Of a DNA stretch of 64,000 nt, positions 10,805 to 20,226 are shown one piece after another (the stretch's first letter is position 1; the number at the start of each line of letters is the position of its first letter). The notes under the pieces were generated by a model. That model worked only from the letters and a program-made list of their open reading frames with translations. It was not told where the DNA came from and did no database searches. Source of the stretch: Daucus carota subsp. sativus (taxonomy: Eukaryota > Streptophyta > Magnoliopsida > Apiales > Apiaceae). The translations under genes were made by a program, and so were the position numbers. The stretch spans positions 47,924,689-47,988,688 of the forward strand of contig NC_030381.2 in NCBI RefSeq assembly GCF_001625215.2, given 5' to 3'.

Positions 10805-12320
10805 ACATTCTCCTTGTAGTCTTTATGGATCCTAAGGTTGTAGGAACAAAATTTTCTGCATGAGGAAAGTGACTTCGACCACCGGAGCGGGTCAACTGAA
10901 GCACAGTAGGCAGCCAAGACTGGTATGCCTCTCTTAGTAACCGATCTGTTTCATCGACTACCTAAAATACTTAAATGTCAAATGGTGACTAAAATTCAGA
11001 ACAAAGCATATACTAATAAACTTCAGCCTACTCAAGATATCAAAAGGTACTGCCCTAAAGAGGTCAAATCCATCATCTAACTTCCAAGTGTACTAGATTC
11101 ATTTAAGGGATAGAATACGAAATTCACCTTCTTATGCAAAGCGCATATCCAAAAGTATATGACGCGGAAAACCCACATCTCAACTTGTATTATTAATCAA
11201 AACCGTTTTTAATAATACAATCAGTCAAACTATGGTACTCAATACTCAAACCTAATAACACTCAAGCTTCCGCCCACAAACGACACTTAAGTCTATATCT
11301 TGAGCATACATAACAAACACAATATAAACACAATATGACTATGTATATATATTATATAGTCATCACTTAGCTGAAAGAGAATCTAATTCTGAAATACCCA
11401 ACTCCAAATGGAATCCAATTTTGAAATCTAACTCAAATTAGAATACAATTCATAATGGATTAATACCCAACAATCCTTCCCATATTATGTGACCAAGACA
11501 TACCTTTTATAATAATTATCTAAACATATAATTATTATCCATATATGTTTTGGATCACCCAAGCACATTCTACCATTGTAATGGGCTGATGCCTAACAAT
11601 TCAATCATTCACATCAAACACAACATATTTAGTTTTAAAGCTATTTTACCACAATGAGGATAGTTTATTACAACGGTAGTTTACTAGTCTTAGTTTTCAC
11701 ACACACCTGTAACATGTAAAATTTATAAACTGGGTTGGGCTTCAAGGGAACAAGCACTCCAATTTTTATTCGAGAAAGAAAAGAAGCGTGATCGGGCAAA
11801 AACTAGACCACTTTGTTAATGTATACCAGCAATTATAAATTCATGAAATGCTCTAGTGGTAAATAAACTGAAAATTGCTTATTTATCAATCCAAAATTGA
11901 CCAAGAAATAAAAGGCTGACCTCTTCTCTTGGATTAGGTGACAATTATATTAACCGGTAAATATTGTTGCTCGGCATATTTTGAGTGTATCTTGCTCCTT
12001 TAATACTTACAAGATAGTGAAGATGCTCAAGTGTAAAACCCTTGGTGTTATTAATATGGTCCATTAGCCTTCCAGGTGCTGCTACTAATATGTCCACTGA
12101 GCTCTGCAACTCCCTGAAAGATCTTCTGGATCATAACAAATACCTGCCTCAAGCTTAGGCCTCTTAATAAGTTCTGAAATTTCATCAGCAATTGAAGATT
12201 GGCCGACTTCTAAACCAACTGATAAACCCACTGCAGGAGCAATAGTGTTGAAAACTTCTTTAACCTGAGAAAATAGTAATTATGATTTCAAGTTGGGATA
12301 TTTATTGACGGCAACTCCAC

Positions 12321-12382
<62 letters not shown>

Positions 12383-13615
12383 TATATATATATCAACCTA
12401 TTTTACTTTTGCTTAATAAACTGATGGGACCAGCAACTTCAATCATGACTAAAAAAACTAAATTTGTGCTTCAAGTGTGCAGACCTCAATTTTTAACTTC
12501 AATCATAGTTCTTTCTATGAGTGAGCATTTCTATATTGTTAGCAAAAGGGACCTAAGTTAAATAAAATCAACAAATTCAAGGTTCCATGGAGCTCTATCT
12601 GTTTACTAGGTAGAAACAAACATGATTTATGTGTATATCTCCAATATCAATATACTTCAAGCATTGTACCATAACCTTTAATCAAGTTTTTGGTTCACTT
12701 AATCCTCAGTCATCTATAATTAGTCGTGACAGAGTGCTTTCACTATATCAACAATAATGCATCATAGAAAAAGAACATCATAAAAACATAAACATTGCTG
12801 CTATTTATCGTGACAGAGTGGTTTCACTATAGAAATATTTATATATGACTCCAACAGAATCTCAGAAAGAAAAATTGTTGTAATACATATATAACGAAGT
12901 ATAAATACTAGATTTAAAGGCATGCCTGTTATATGGATCTCTCTTAGAACACGGACGTGTGAGAATATTGCTAAGATTGGTACATATTTTGAAATCACCC
13001 TAAGAATGCATAGAAAAAGTGATTAACCTGTAAAGCTAAGTCCTGAGTGGGTAACAAAATTAAAGCACGAAGATATTTTACAGCACGAGTTGATAGCATT
13101 TGCACAATTGGCAGCGCATAAGCAAGAGTTTTTCCGCTTCCTGTAGGGAAATTAATACAAAGGTCCCACTCAAAAGAACCCAGTCCTATTGTCTCATGCC
13201 AAACCGCAAGCTGAACCGCTAAGAACGAGGCAATTCCACTACTCTGCAAAGCTACAGCCAACCTAGTTGAAACAATCAAATACCAACATTCAGCATATCT
13301 TTCAAGCAAACAAGTGGAAGAATTGGCATTGTAAAATTAACATCAAGAACTGAGCAATACAAACATAGTAAAATTGAGCTACAATACAAAGACAAAAATA
13401 AAAAAGCAACAATCTTTACAACAAATAGAGAAGAAGAGCAAAAGGGGTGTGAAGAAATAGTGCCTAGAGTCAAGCATAGGGACTTGAGCAAGTGGGCAGT
13501 ATGAAAAAGAATCAACTTGTATTGGGCTTCTCATCCATGGCAGCACTGGCACACTCTGCTTGTTCTCCTCCTGCTCTTTCTTCATTCTTTTGCTATCTCT
13601 TTCTCCAGTCTTCAT
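10805..13615 (-). pseudogene. Truncated DEAD-box RNA helicase (RH1-type) pseudogene
   Basis: Minus-strand exons resemble plant RH1: 13464-13615 (starts MKTGERDSKRMK, PWMRSP), 13028-13262 (PTGSGKT motif I, ALPIVQ), 12011-12264 (VKEVFNTIAPAVG; SSVDILVAAPGRLM) and 10805-10961 (VVDETDRLLREAYQSWLP, motif II as DETD). Breaks: exon 1 ends with a GC rather than GT donor (AG|GCACTA); exon 3 has a one-base loss after DPED, so its 254 nt would need to be 255; motif Ia reads PTQDLA instead of PTRDLA; and the whole second RecA domain (expected ARGMD-like and HRAGRTAR motifs) is absent. Sequence after 10805 passes into unrelated DNA and then the CSC1 fragment. The intact gene should lie elsewhere in the genome. 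Confidence 0.8.
12323..12394. repeat. (AC)n/(TA)n microsatellite
   Basis: About 27 uninterrupted AC dinucleotides followed by a short ATATATAT tract, inside intron 3 of the helicase pseudogene. Confidence 0.95.
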
Positions 13616-14370
13616 CTGTGTGTGTTTGTGTGTGCGCAGAGTTGCAGGCTCGACAGAAGAGAAGGGCGTGTAGTGTATACCGTGAATGAATATTCGTCCA
13701 CGGAGGGTGAGTCAGGGCCTAAGATCAGGCCTTTAGAACCTATACATTAATCACATGCATATATATACTAAAGAAGAACAGAGAAACATAAGAAACTGAG
13801 CATTGAAATTTAAAATTCCAAACAAACACATATACAACATCATACCATCAAATTCTTATTGTAATTGCAAGTATAAAAGAGATATTAATCATTCACAAAA
13901 TGAATGGAGATGCACCAGTGCCTAATGCTCACAAAATAATTATTGTATTATTACCAAACCATGCTTCAAATATTCATAATGTCACACTGAGAAAGCACCA
14001 ATAACAAAAAAGTAATGCTACATACCCCAAATTCTGTCCCTAATTTTTGTCCCAAATGAAGCATATGACTGGTTTTAATAGCTGTTTATGTGCATACAAG
14101 GAACAGAACCAATCGTACATGATTCTAATTATGTTGTTTATGTGCAGGGGGGGGGGGGCCAATAGAACATTATCATCTAAGATTTGAGGGGAAAAAATTG
14201 GGAACAATCTTTGAGGCACCTAGCATAGCATTTTTCATAACAAAACTCTCAAAAAATCAAAATATGAACTTAACATAAGCCAGAAAAATTTTAAAGGTCC
14301 GAAAACATCAAACATCTGTGAACTATTAACGTAGATGATCTTGTAAATGTTTTGGAATCGGTAATGCTTA
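13616..14370. other. Intergenic spacer with a 12-G homopolymer
   Basis: No gene recognised. Contains GTGT repeats near 13619-13636 (5' side of the helicase pseudogene) and an unusual run of 12 G at 14147-14158 in otherwise AT-rich DNA. Confidence 0.5.
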
Positions 14371-15159
14371 TTAGAAAAGCCTTGGAGTAAGAATCTCGAC
14401 GAGAACTGACAAAACCGTGAAAGCAACCGTGACGCTCATATCAACATTAAAAAGCGGTGGAATAATGTTCTGGAAAAGAAGTATAAAAGGATCACACAAG
14501 TCTCGCAGTCCTGAGTAAGGCTGGCGGTTCCACTCGACATTAGGGAAGAATGAGAGCGTGACTCTGATCCCCAAAAGAGCCATGTAAACCTCAAGGCATC
14601 TCGCTAACCCGGAAGCCATTATCGTCCAGGGTGTCTGCAGCTGCTGCCTGTGAATTCTCACTGCTGCGAAGAACAACGGGCTCGTCGTGTTAATCATGTT
14701 TTCTTGGAAACTGAGCAGCTGGTTTGGGCTAGGTATTTTACAAACACCTTGCATGCGTTTCGCTATTGCGTGGCCAAGTAACTTGGAGAGCAAGATAACG
14801 GTGGCTACTAGAGTGCTGACTGTTCGAGTTGACTCGGTGAACACCTGGCGAGTTGACTCGGATGGGTTTTGGCGCGTTTGGTCTTCGGGGGACGGGCGAG
14901 TTGGCTCAGTGAGTGGACTCGTGGAAGAGTTGATATTTGAGGAGCATGACAACGTGTAGGGTTTCGAAGGGTTTTTATATGTGAGATTATGGGGTTTGTA
15001 GAAATTTGGTTTCGGGGAAAAATAATTATCGTTTCTCCGACGAGAGATTCGAGAAGAGAATAAAGTGAAAGCGATTCCTGTAGTAACCGCGAGAGAACTA
15101 ATATTTGGAGATGCGAAGGTAGGGTTTCTTAGGATTAAGGTTTGAGAGGCGAGAGCCAT
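14371..15159 (-). CDS. Plastid YGGT/YlmG family membrane protein
   Basis: Intronless, 262 aa. The ATG at 15159 (MALASQTLILRN) is preferred; the frame stays open 15 codons upstream but has no ATG there. Residues ~1-100 are rich in Ser, Thr, Asn and basic residues and read as a chloroplast transit peptide. A hydrophobic segment (TLVATVILLSKLLG) precedes the YGGT domain (~165-260), which includes IRVTLSFFPNVEWNRQP and LRDLCDPFILLFQNIIPP, the signature of plant YLMG1 proteins. In the family, YlmG homologues act in thylakoid or envelope membranes and affect nucleoid and photosynthetic-complex organisation; CCB3, a relative, helps cytochrome b6 maturation. A YLMG1 rather than CCB3 assignment is an inference from the conserved segment. 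Confidence 0.85.
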   Translation of the reverse strand: MALASQTLILRNPTFASPNISSLAVTTGIAFTLFSSRISRRRNDNYFSPKPNFYKPHNLTYKNPSKPYTLSCSSNINSSTSPLTEPTRPSPEDQTRQNPSESTRQVFTESTRTVSTLVATVILLSKLLGHAIAKRMQGVCKIPSPNQLLSFQENMINTTSPLFFAAVRIHRQQLQTPWTIMASGLARCLEVYMALLGIRVTLSFFPNVEWNRQPYSGLRDLCDPFILLFQNIIPPLFNVDMSVTVAFTVLSVLVEILTPRLF

Positions 15160-15346
15160 GTTAGCCAACGAGGTTTTGTGTAGTAAAACAAGAAGACAAA
15201 ACAACAGTGTGTGTATGGGTTTATAAATACAGTTCCGGTCTAGAACTTAAATTGTCTAGAGATAAGGGCTCAAATTAACCTACACTAAAAGCCCAAATGG
15301 CACTGGCCCAAAATACTGCACAAACAGGTGAAGTTACTGATGAAAT
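15160..15346. promoter_or_regulatory. YGGT gene upstream region
   Basis: Short 5' flank of the minus-strand YGGT gene, ending at an inserted element. TTTATAAATA near 15220-15230 on the plus strand (TATTTATAAA on the coding strand) is a possible TATA box about 65 bases before the ATG. Confidence 0.4.
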
Positions 15347-15869
15347 GGGTTTTATATCAAAGGGGGCACTCATTCTGTCCAAAAATCTCACATAAACCAT
15401 CCATTAAAAAACCATATCAATTATACCACTAAATTGAGTATGTATATCATTCCTTTTGATGACGTAATGGTAATTGAGGAAGAACGTTAAGTTTTTAAAC
15501 TTTCTGTCCCAATTCAAACTTGAGGGGTCGAATTTATGACCTCCCAAATGCATTTTATCCCGAATGAATAGTTTTTAGGGCTTTTATTCCACTTACATGT
15601 TTTTATTAGGTTGACCCGATTAACCTGTTCAATTTATCTTTTTTTCTAGACGCCATGTCGGATGCATGCCGGAAGCAACGTTGATGAACACATCAACTTT
15701 GAATTGGGACAAAAAGTTTAAAAACTTAACATTTTCTGTCAATTACCATAACATTATTAAACATAATGATATATATACTCAATTTAGTGGTCTAAATGAT
15801 ATGGTTTTTTAATGGGTGGTCCAGGTGAGATTTTTGAGCAGAACAAGTGGCCCCTCTGATATAAAACCC
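15347..15869. mobile_element. 523-bp element with ~110-bp inverted arms
   Basis: Left arm begins GGGTTTTATATCAAAGGGGG and the right arm ends with its near inverse (CCCTCTGATATAAAACCC). Similarity continues inward for about 110 bp (AAAAATCTCAC..., CTAAATTGAGTATGTATATC). A second inner inverted pair lies near 15485-15520 and 15695-15735 (CGTTAAGTTTTTAAACTTT type). No coding. Long arms suggest a Mutator-like or foldback non-autonomous element; no clear target duplication. Confidence 0.7.
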
Positions 15870-16454
15870 TTAATAAAATGAATGATTTGGCTTCAGATCG
15901 GTAATCAGTAGTTTTTCAATATTACAAAGTGTTGATATTTGATAATCGGACTTATGTTATACGATTGTTTTGTGTGTTATAATCTAGTTGCAAATAATAA
16001 AAAATTATTTTCATACTAAATAAGCTCTTGTTGCTAATTTTTATTACGAGTAAGGATGTATAAGTAGAAGGGAGGAGACAACATTTATATTGATCGGCAT
16101 TTTTAATAATATATAATGAGAAAGTCTATACTTGTTGAAATGAATTACCGATTATGAGTTGGGTTTCTTAGAAATCCACTCTCTTTAAAGTTTTTGGAGT
16201 CTCATCTTAACACGACACAAGCAGTTATCTATTTTTATTTTTTAAAAACTCTTTAATATCTCGAAACAGAAGCTCCGAAACATCCATGGATACCCAACTG
16301 CTAATAACAAGGGATTGAGTGGGCTCAACAGTTTTGATATCCAAATTAACTGGGCCTGATATTCTGCAGAGGTTCCTGCAAATCCTTGCTCGACTATACA
16401 CTATAAAAGCATTCTTCTGTCTTAGTTCCGGACGCAGGACATCGGCATGTGCAG
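15870..16454. other. Intergenic, nothing recognised
   Basis: AT-rich, without an open frame of note or a recognised repeat. Confidence 0.4.
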
Positions 16455-16726
16455 GATATCGACGATATAATGACGACCGTATATGTGCAAAATAACAACT
16501 CTATTACTGCACATTCATTGGCAGCATTTTAACACATAGCATATAATCAATACTGGTGGAACATTGTCAAACAAAAATGTTTCGCAGGACATCGACGGTG
16601 TAATGGCGACGGTATATAAACACACAATGCAGAAGAACACATAATGCAGAATAACAACTCCATTACTGCACATTCATTGGCAGCATTTTAACACATAGCA
16701 TATAATCAAAACTGGTGGAACATTTT
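16455..16726. repeat. Tandem duplication (two ~115-140-bp copies)
   Basis: 16455-16567 and 16588-16726 share ATCGACG(A/G)T, TATTACTGCACATTCATTGG and AACACATAGCATATAATCAA in the same order. Copy 2 has a ~25-bp insertion with repeated AATGCAGAA. Function unknown; a MITE lies immediately downstream. Confidence 0.8.
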
Positions 16727-16741
16727 GAAACAAAATAACTA

Positions 16742-17022
16742 CTCCCTCCGTCCCACCCATTTCTTATCAAATGGGTTGGGCACGGAGGTCAAGGAATATG
16801 TATAAAGTAATTGAAAAGGGGAAGAAAAGTGGGTAAAGTGGTGGGACCCATTGATTTTTAATGTATAAAAAGAAGATAGTGGAGTAAAAGTAGTGTGAAA
16901 AGGAAAGAAAAGTGGAGAAGTGGTGGGACCCGTTGACTATTTTTGGTAAGTTTTGAAATGTAAAGAATTGGGTGGGACATCCCAAAAAGGAAAGTGTAAA
17001 GAAATGGGTGGGACGGAGGGAG
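16742..17022. mobile_element. Stowaway-like MITE (CTCCCTCCGTCCC ends), copy 1
   Basis: Inverted ends CTCCCTCCGTCCC...GGGACGGAGGGAG flanked by TA on both sides (16740-16741, 17023-17024), as in Tc1/mariner-related Stowaway elements. 281 bp, no coding. Open frames inside are chance. Confidence 0.9.
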
Positions 17023-17339
17023 TACATCTTTTTCATTGTTAGACATGTTGTTCGTCCGATGGAGAATGTCGTTGCAGAACAAAGAGAGAAATTTCACCAC
17101 TGAAAAGGTTGCAGAACAAATGCAGGATAATATCTCTCCCATAAACTCAGCAACAAAATAATTGACGCTACGATCGTAGAAGAAATGAGTGAACGCTTAA
17201 TTTGGAAAGATAAAGTAGTTAATTTTTAAATTTTATAAAATTCTAGTTAAACTACAGCCGTTAGATGAGAATGAAATGAAGGGTCAGGATTGAAACTCTG
17301 GGAACTCCAAAAAAAAAAAGTGGAACCCCAAATAATTTT

Positions 17340-18750
17340 TCTCTAGCAGTTATTATATCATATAATATAATAGTTGAGAAGCCGCGCGTTGCGGCGGCCT
17401 ATAAAAATTATATTAATAATTCAATAATAATAATTGTATAATGCAATAATTTTGTGTCTGTTTATAAAAAGTATATTAATGATTAAAAATTAATATTTGT
17501 AGGATAAAATAAATTTTATAATATAAAAATCTTGATGTAATACCAATACTAATATATAAAATTGCAAAATTGAACTATAATTCATGTTGAAAAAATGAAA
17601 ATAAATTTCTACACGTAATTAACAATTCAAAGCACGACGAATCTTAATTTTATTTGTGTTTTTGTTTTTTAAAAAGTAATCATTTTCTTACATTGTCACC
17701 TTCCTCCAATTTTTTTGGATTAATTGTGCACAAAAACATCTAACTTAAATCCGTGAGATAGCAGTCTATAACTACCCATACTTGTAACAACCTATATTTT
17801 TTAATACTGTATGAACAGTCTTCACTTAAAAGTTGTTTGAACGGAGCAAACAGATAATGCATTAATAATTTTTTCCTGTGTACAAAATAAGTCATATAAA
17901 AATTAACAACAAACATGTCCGATGAATAAAACAAATATTATAAAAATATAACCAACAAACATACATCACTAATAGTTATTTTATTGATATCATCCATCAA
18001 TATCATGTCAAGACTATATTCTTCTCCCGTGTTTGGATTTGTCGACTCTCACGTAGCGGTCTATAACTACCGTTGCTTGCAACAATCTTTATATTTTTTA
18101 ATACCATATAAACAGCCTTTACTTATCGTTGCAGAAGAACGGCACCGGGTTAGAAATCGAGCAAGAGAACTATCACCAGAGAGAGTTAGGGTTGTGGTAT
18201 AAAGGGAGAAGGTTGTGTTTAGATGATCCAAAACCCTACAACCTAAGGGGTATTTATAGGTGCAGAGAGACTTGTGTGTTATTTTTTCCCATAATTAAAT
18301 AATCTGAAACAAAATCAGATTAAAACTTTCAAACTGCTATATTCCATAAATAATTTGAAACAAAATCATATTCTGAAACTTGCTTCTAATATATCCGAAA
18401 CTAAAAAAGGTAGTTTTAATTTTTGATATTTTTTATCCAAAAATTCCTGAAAATTAGAAAAATAGAACTGAGCGATGTGAGAGACCAGAGACGGCACCTA
18501 CACGCCCCTCGCTTCTCCTTTATATAAGTATATCAGATTAAAACTTTCAAGCTGCTATATTCCATAAATAATTTGAAACAAAATCATATTCTGAAACTTG
18601 CTTCTAATATATCCGAAACTAAAAAAGGTAGTTTTAATTTTTGATATTTTTTATCCAAAAATTCCTGAAAATTAGAAAAATAGAACTGAGCGATGTGAGA
18701 GACGCCACCTACACGCCCCTCGCTTCTCCTTTATATAAGTATATTGATAG
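17340..18750. mobile_element. Possible Helitron-like remnant
   Basis: Around 17342-17400 is TCTAGCAG... followed by GAGAAGCCGCGCGTTGCGGC. This TC start plus a GCGCGTTGCG block resembles plant Helitron 5' ends. Internally, 17757-17840 and 18058-18140 are diverged repeats (CTATAACTACC, ATATTTTTTAATAC), and 18315-18744 is a tandem repeat. I could not define a CTRR 3' end with a hairpin, so the element and its right boundary are tentative. Confidence 0.35.
18315..18744. repeat. Tandem 218-bp duplication
   Basis: Two head-to-tail copies, 18315-18532 and 18533-18744, nearly identical. Each starts TCAGATTAAAACTTTCAA and ends TTTATATAAGTATA. The clearest difference is a small deletion in copy 2 near 18700 (GAGACCAGAGACGG shortened to GAGACG). 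The near identity suggests a recent event. Confidence 0.9.
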
Positions 18751-20075
18751 TGTATATTTATGTATTGAATTAGGATATAGGTTTTTTGTTTATAAATTAA
18801 GCTGCTCATTATTATATCAAATATACATAGTAGGCGAAGAAAATATTTAGAGAAAAGAAGTCACAAAGCTCAACAAAATGTGGACGGAGTAATTTGAAAA
18901 TTCCAAATTACAAACAAACAAAAAAGCAGTCAGTAAAGAATTTCCTAGTCAGCGAAATATTAGTAAAATTAGCATGTGAACGTTTTCAATCATTTTTTTA
19001 ATAACAACATTTTCTTTGTCCCCATTATAGCTAGGTAAGATTCCGCGCAACTCTAGTTGACATTGAGTTCGAACTAATACTATGTTTAAACCTATATCCG
19101 ATTCTTTCGATATTCCCTCAGTCTCATGACAATATCTATTTATCTCAAATTTTAATATCATTGTTATATTTACTTCTAAAAACAAAAATGAATTTTCTTT
19201 CACCAATTTTACTTGTAACAAAAGCTTGTCTTAAAATTATTCCTCAAATCAAAGTAATAATATGGATAAGATGAAAATTATGAATGATGTTATAATGTAA
19301 TATATTTTAAAAATAATTTGTATTATATGATGGTGGAGGAATAATATTTATATATATTTTATTTGAGTATAAATCATCTATAAATATTTCTAATTTATAA
19401 ATGAAAATAATTTTTTATTTATTCTGGTCTCTACAATTGACTTCATTAAACAAATACTATTTATTTTTAAAGGGGATCGACTTTTTTATATCTCAATTAA
19501 GATAGACTTTTTTTTTGTTCAGTTTACGCATATTAAGAAGTTTTAAATGATAATGTCTTATTAAATCTCTACTCATATGAGTATTTCACTAATTTTTATA
19601 GTTTGTTAGTCTTACATATATCAAGAAATTTTAAATGGTTGTACCTTATTCAATTTCTACTCATATTTATTTAATTGAATTTTATAATATTATATTTATT
19701 TTAAAATATAGGTTGTTTGATTTTACGTATATCAAGAAATTTCAAATGATTCGACTATACGGTCAAAAATAGAGAAATGTGTGTTAAAATGTCGAAGATT
19801 TATATTTCAAAATAAAAAAATATTATTTAAATGATAAATACATATAATAAAGGATAATATTGAAAAATTAAAATTTTATTTTCTATCGGAAGAGAAAAAC
19901 TCAACTAATATAAGATAAAAAGATTTCGGAAAAAGATCCATCTAAATTAGGATTAATGATGGGAGTAATTATTTATTTGTTGCTTTAACTTGCTTATTAG
20001 TGATTAGATAAATAAATCATTCCACTCGGATGTTTCCTGGTGAAAGTGTTTGACTGCACATGGATATAACCAAAT
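18751..20075. other. Very AT-rich intergenic region
   Basis: No gene recognised. Near 19510-19750 three diverged repeats occur of a unit resembling ACGTATATCAAGAAATTT(C/T)A, roughly 100 bp apart. A minus-strand open frame near 18949-19221 matches nothing I know and is judged chance. Confidence 0.45.
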
Positions 20076-20226
20076 TCCCCCACGCGTGACGCGTGATCAA
20101 AATATTCAACTCGTTAACTATTCTGCCTAACTTCACTCCCTCTGGCCTCTATATATATTCTGCCTGCTTATCGTTCTCTCTCAAATCAAACAAACTCACA
20201 CCTCTTCCAAACTCAACTTCCATCAA
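20076..20226 (+). promoter_or_regulatory. Lipase promoter with TATA box and twin ACGCGT sites
   Basis: Two adjacent ACGCGT cores (20082-20087 and 20089-20094) fit the CGCG-box bound by plant CAMTA calmodulin-binding factors and also resemble ABRE-coupling sequence. A TATA box, CTATATATATTC, lies at about 20149-20160. About 65 bases later is the ATG at 20227, preceded by a C-rich leader. Function inferred from motifs only. Confidence 0.55.

Noticed and set aside
12323..12394. CRISPR-like or satellite array
   Set aside because: A simple AC/TA dinucleotide microsatellite.
14687..14959. Plus-strand 90-codon frame
   Set aside because: Antisense shadow of the plastid YGGT gene, whose minus-strand frame matches a known family.
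18949..19221. Minus-strand 90-codon frame
   Set aside because: AT-rich, without a recognised domain or supporting splice context.
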